Positions 61,291 to 64,000 of a stretch of DNA of 64,000 nt are shown here, piece by piece. Each line of letters opens with the position of its first letter. Within the stretch, counting starts at the first letter, position 1. The stretch is from Agromyces salentinus (lineage in GTDB: Bacteria > Actinomycetota > Actinomycetes > Actinomycetales > Microbacteriaceae): NCBI RefSeq assembly GCF_009749395.1, contig NZ_WBIR01000002.1:273354-337353 (forward strand). Reading direction: 5' to 3'. Position numbers and translations under genes: made by a program. A model generated the notes under the pieces. It was not told the DNA's origin. It did not search any database and saw only the letters and a program-made list of their open reading frames with translations.

Positions 61291-61880
61291 TGCCGCGCCC
61301 GCTCATTCCGGACCGCCGTGAGCGTATCCTCGACGCCGCCGAGCGGCTGGTCCTCGAACGCGGCTTCGACGCGATGAGCATCGCGTCCGTCGCCTCGGCC
61401 GCCGGGATCGGCAAGGGGGCCGTCTACCTCGAGTTCGCCAGCAAACGGGAGCTTCTCGACGCGGTCCTGCGGCGCGGCACGAGACGGCTCCGCACACGCG
61501 TCGACCGCGAGATCGGGCCTCGCCCGCGGCTCGGCGCCGCGTACCGCGCCGCGATCCGCGCGCTGCTCGACGACGAGCTGATGACGGCGGCGTTCCTCGA
61601 CGACCGCGGCGTGCTGGGAACGCACGTCGGCACGGTCGACGACGACCGATACCGGCGGCGCCAAGACGAGGTCGTCGCATGGTTGCGCGAGTTGCAGCGG
61701 AGCGGTCGCCTCGCGGGCAGCGTCGACGCCGAGCATCTCGGCCTCGCCCTCTCGAGCGCGACGATCGGGCTGCTGTCGGCGGGCAGGCTCCTCGGCCCAC
61801 TGAGCCGCGCGCAGCTCGCAGGTGCGATCGACACCGTGGCGCACATGGCGGCGAGCCTCGAGACGGATACGGTGGACTGA
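61290..61880 (+). CDS. TetR-family repressor
   Basis: 196 residues. N-terminal helix-turn-helix: RERILDAAERLVLERGFDAMSIASVASAAGIGKGAVYLEF (about 10-49 in parts). The ligand domain has no recognisable subfamily. The ATG overlaps the hydrolase stop (TGATG), and the inverted repeat upstream of the operon is its likely site. The ligand may be the hydrolase substrate. Confidence 0.9.
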   Translation: MPRPLIPDRRERILDAAERLVLERGFDAMSIASVASAAGIGKGAVYLEFASKRELLDAVLRRGTRRLRTRVDREIGPRPRLGAAYRAAIRALLDDELMTAAFLDDRGVLGTHVGTVDDDRYRRRQDEVVAWLRELQRSGRLAGSVDAEHLGLALSSATIGLLSAGRLLGPLSRAQLAGAIDTVAHMAASLETDTVD

Positions 61881-61881
61881 C

Positions 61882-62415
61882 ATGTCCCGGATCGAGCACC
61901 TGTTCTCCTACGGCACGCTCCGGCTGCCCCACGTCCAGCGCGAGACGTTCGGCGCCGAGCTCCCGACCGCCCCCGATGCGCTCGTCGGCTGGCGGATCGG
62001 CGTGCTGCGCATCACGGATGCCGCCGTGCTCGCCCTGAGCGGCGAGGCGGAGCATCCCATCCTCGAGCCCACCGGCGACCCCGACGACCGCGTCGAGGGA
62101 TCCGTGCTCCAGCTCACGCCGTCGCAACTGGCGGCCGCCGATCGGTACGAGGTCGACGACTACGTGCGCGAGCCCGTGGCGCTCGAATCCGGCCTGGACG
62201 CGTGGGTGTACGTCGCGGCCGGATCAGCGCGCGCGAGGTCCGACGGCATGGAGGTCGACGAGGGCGACGAGCCGCGCTTCACGAGTCCCGACCCCTGCCC
62301 GCAGTGCGGCGGCGTGCTCGACGGCGGGGTGCTGGCCCCGGGCGGCAACGCACTCACGATCACCCTGCGCTGCCTGTCGTGCGGCTACTCGGCCCTGGTC
62401 GACCCCTTCGCCTGA
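61882..62415 (+). CDS. GGCT/AIG2-like domain fused to a zinc ribbon
   Basis: 177 residues. The N-terminal 110 carry the gamma-glutamylcyclotransferase fold: FSYGTLRLPHVQ (8-19) and a Glu at 90 in DRYEVDDYVRE. After an acidic linker comes a four-Cys zinc ribbon, C139-x2-C142 and C164-x2-C167. Such ribbons occur in nucleic-acid or protein binders; the fusion is unusual and its substrate is unknown. One or two bases separate it from tetR. It overlaps the convergent permease gene by 31 bases. Confidence 0.8.
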   Translation: MSRIEHLFSYGTLRLPHVQRETFGAELPTAPDALVGWRIGVLRITDAAVLALSGEAEHPILEPTGDPDDRVEGSVLQLTPSQLAAADRYEVDDYVREPVALESGLDAWVYVAAGSARARSDGMEVDEGDEPRFTSPDPCPQCGGVLDGGVLAPGGNALTITLRCLSCGYSALVDPFA

Positions 62416-63878
62416 TTTTCGGCACCGCCGTCGGCATCGGCGGCACCGCCGGTCGCCGTGCCTGCGCTGCCCGCGTCGCCGTTCCCGCGCCGCCGCGCGG
62501 CCGTGTAGGCGCGCTCGGCGATCCAGAGCAGGATGCCGATGGCGAGGAGCGCGAGGGCGATCGTGTACTGCCCGGCCGGCCGGCCGGAGGTCCACGGGAA
62601 CACCAGGTACAGGCACGTGATCGCGCCGATGACGGGAAGGAAGCTCGGCGTGCGGAAGTGCTTGTGCTCGACGGGCTGCCGGCGCAGCACCAGCACGGTC
62701 ACGTTGACGACCGCGAAGACCGTGAGCAGCAGGAGCGACGTCGTGCCGCCGAGCAGGGCGACCACGGAGCCCTCCGCGTCGAGGGAGACGTAGACGATGA
62801 GGCCCACGGCGAGCGCGCTCGTGAACAGGATCGCCGCCCAGGGCGTCTGCCGCTTCGGCGCGACCCGCGCGAGGAACGGCGGCAGCACCTTCTGCCGGCT
62901 CATGCCGTAGAGCAGGCGGCTCGCCATCATCATGTTGATGAGTGCGGTGTTGGCGACCGCGAACATCGAGATGAACGGCAGCAGGTCGTTGATCGGGAAG
63001 CCGGGCGCCGCGGCCTCGACCGCTGTCACGAGCGGCGTCTCGCTGCCGACGAGGTCCCCGATCGGGACCAGGGCCACCACCGTGATCGACACCAGCACGT
63101 AGATGACGGCGGCGATGCCGAGTCCTGACAGCATCATCTTCGGGAAGATCCGGCTCGGGTCCTTCGTCTCCTCGGCCATGTTGACCGAATCCTCGAAGCC
63201 GACCATCGCGAAGAACGCCAGCGACGTCGCGGTGCTGACCGCGAGCAGCACGCCCTTGTCCTCCGGGGTCTCGAACGCCACGACGCGAGACCAGTCCGCG
63301 TTGCCGCCGGAGATCGCCCACATGCCGATGAGGATGACCAGGAGCAGCCCCGACAGTTCCACGAGCGTCAGGAACACGTTCAGCCACACGCTCTCGGAGA
63401 CGCCGCGCAGGTTGACCAGCATGATGAGCAGGATGAACGCGAGGGCGATGAACATCGTCGTCAGCGCGGCATCCGGGATCTTGAAGGCGACCAGCAGGTT
63501 CGCCGCGAAGGCGCGGGAGGCCGTCGACGCCGACGTGATGCCCGAGGTCATGACGATGAAGCACACCAGGAACGTGAAGAAGTGGATGCCGAACGCCTTG
63601 TGCGTGTACAGCGCGGCACCGGCGGCCTGCGGGTACTTCGTGACGAGCTCCAGGTAGGAGAACGCGGTCACGGTGGCCACCGCGAACGCGAGGAGGAACG
63701 GCAGCCACGCCGCGCCGCCCACCTCGGCCGCGACCTGGCCGGTGAGCGCGTAGATGCCGGTGCCGAGGATGTCTCCGACGATGAACAGGAGCAGCAGTCC
63801 GGGACCGAGCACCCGCTTCAGCTGGGGCTCCTCCGGTTCGACGGCCTTGACCACCTGCGTCCAGGACGGATCGTTCAT
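62385..63878 (-). CDS. APC-family amino acid permease
   Basis: Membrane transporter, 497 residues, about 12 helices. The APC signature appears in GIYALTGQVAAEVGGAAW (about 42-59) and FVGFEDSVNMAEETKDPSR-like text (FFAMVGFEDSVNMAEE). I use the ATG at 63878, with AAAGGGG upstream, since the longer frame starts in a GC-rich repeat region. The C-terminal 40 residues are low complexity. Imports an amino acid or amine, substrate unknown. Confidence 0.9.
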   Translation of the reverse strand: MNDPSWTQVVKAVEPEEPQLKRVLGPGLLLLFIVGDILGTGIYALTGQVAAEVGGAAWLPFLLAFAVATVTAFSYLELVTKYPQAAGAALYTHKAFGIHFFTFLVCFIVMTSGITSASTASRAFAANLLVAFKIPDAALTTMFIALAFILLIMLVNLRGVSESVWLNVFLTLVELSGLLLVILIGMWAISGGNADWSRVVAFETPEDKGVLLAVSTATSLAFFAMVGFEDSVNMAEETKDPSRIFPKMMLSGLGIAAVIYVLVSITVVALVPIGDLVGSETPLVTAVEAAAPGFPINDLLPFISMFAVANTALINMMMASRLLYGMSRQKVLPPFLARVAPKRQTPWAAILFTSALAVGLIVYVSLDAEGSVVALLGGTTSLLLLTVFAVVNVTVLVLRRQPVEHKHFRTPSFLPVIGAITCLYLVFPWTSGRPAGQYTIALALLAIGILLWIAERAYTAARRRGNGDAGSAGTATGGAADADGGAENQAKGSTRAE

Positions 63879-63951
63879 GAGATGCCCCTTTCCCCCGCGC
63901 CCAGCCGACCACATCCGACGCGCGACCTCAAGCATCGCCGTTGGCGTGGCG

Positions 63952-64000
63952 GGCGCGGCGGGCGCGGCGGGGCCGGCGCGGCGGGCGCGGCGGGGCCGGC
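63952..64000. repeat. 23-bp GC tandem repeat at the window end
   Basis: A 23-base unit made only of G and C (with GGCGCGGC, GGGGCCGG) repeats a little over twice and is cut by the right edge. The preceding bases (from about 63941) look like a decayed further copy. It lies upstream of the permease gene. Confidence 0.7.

Noticed and set aside
1..64000. tRNA, rRNA, CRISPR, insertion sequence or prophage
   Set aside because: None was recognised: no regular spacer repeats, no transposase or integrase frames, and base composition is even throughout.

Overview
The window is one contiguous piece of a high-GC (roughly 70 percent) actinobacterial chromosome. It most resembles the family Microbacteriaceae (an Agromyces-like organism is my best guess). 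The grounds are a mraZ-rsmH-ftsL-pbp-murE-murF-mraY division cluster, a C50 carotenoid operon with a heterodimeric lycopene cyclase, the garA-ftsR-merR block, a kinase/Rv2175c-type block like that of Mycobacterium, and many genes whose -10 box lies 6-7 bases before the start codon (leaderless mRNA). I see no rRNA, tRNA, CRISPR array, insertion sequence or prophage, and no stretch over about 300 bases without a gene.

Layout. 1-8.0 kb: the 5' part of the dcw (division and cell wall) operon on the minus strand, led by mraZ with three 10-bp-phased MraZ repeats; mraY is cut by the left edge. 8.2-19 kb: DUF3040 protein, polyprenyl synthase, Rv2175c-like DNA-binding protein, LysM/transglycosylase protein, PASTA Ser/Thr kinase, class II DAHP synthase, acyltransferase, ROK glucokinase and long-chain acyl-CoA ligase, in an order that parallels mycobacterial Rv2173-Rv2187. 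19-25.2 kb: peptide deformylase, a MinD-like ATPase, pyruvate carboxylase and a ParA ATPase. 25.3-28.7 kb: MerR, FtsR, GarA/OdhI, a CDP-alcohol phosphotransferase and a DUF1295 membrane protein. 28.7-35.5 kb: NUDIX hydrolase and MarR regulator divergent from idi-crtE-crtB-crtI-crtYe-crtYf-crtEb, a complete decaprenoxanthin-type pathway with overlapping genes throughout. 35.5-49 kb: small leaderless genes (S4 RNA-binding, GNAT-like, YchJ-like), two paralogous secreted transglycosylase-like proteins with related leaders, a metallo-beta-lactamase-fold enzyme, a small alarmone synthetase, a P450-like/PEP-mutase-like pair, a LigD polymerase-domain protein, lipid and membrane proteins and a CPA1 antiporter. 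49-64 kb: msrB-msrA, flavin reductase, a tandem pair of ferritin-like proteins of which one has lost most metal ligands, a BASS transporter, padR-ubiB kinase, amine oxidase-Ca2+/H+ antiporter, a lipid kinase, an alpha/beta hydrolase-tetR operon, a GGCT-zinc ribbon protein and an amino acid permease.

How it fits together. The left end makes lipid I and septal peptidoglycan. The PASTA kinase, Rv2175c-like protein, FtsR and GarA/OdhI-like protein form the sensing side of growth control. Idi, CrtE and the second polyprenyl synthase supply isoprenoids for undecaprenol, quinones and carotenoid. The most unusual items are: (i) a related 48-bp leader shared by the two transglycosylase-like genes; (ii) a 300-residue P450-like protein that keeps the heme cysteine but lacks ExxR, coupled to a PEP-mutase-like enzyme; (iii) the ferritin-like pair with one degenerate member; (iv) a MurE whose DNPR specificity motif reads FHPR; (v) a frequent word, GGATGC/GCATCC, that brings in A/T-rich codons the genes otherwise avoid.
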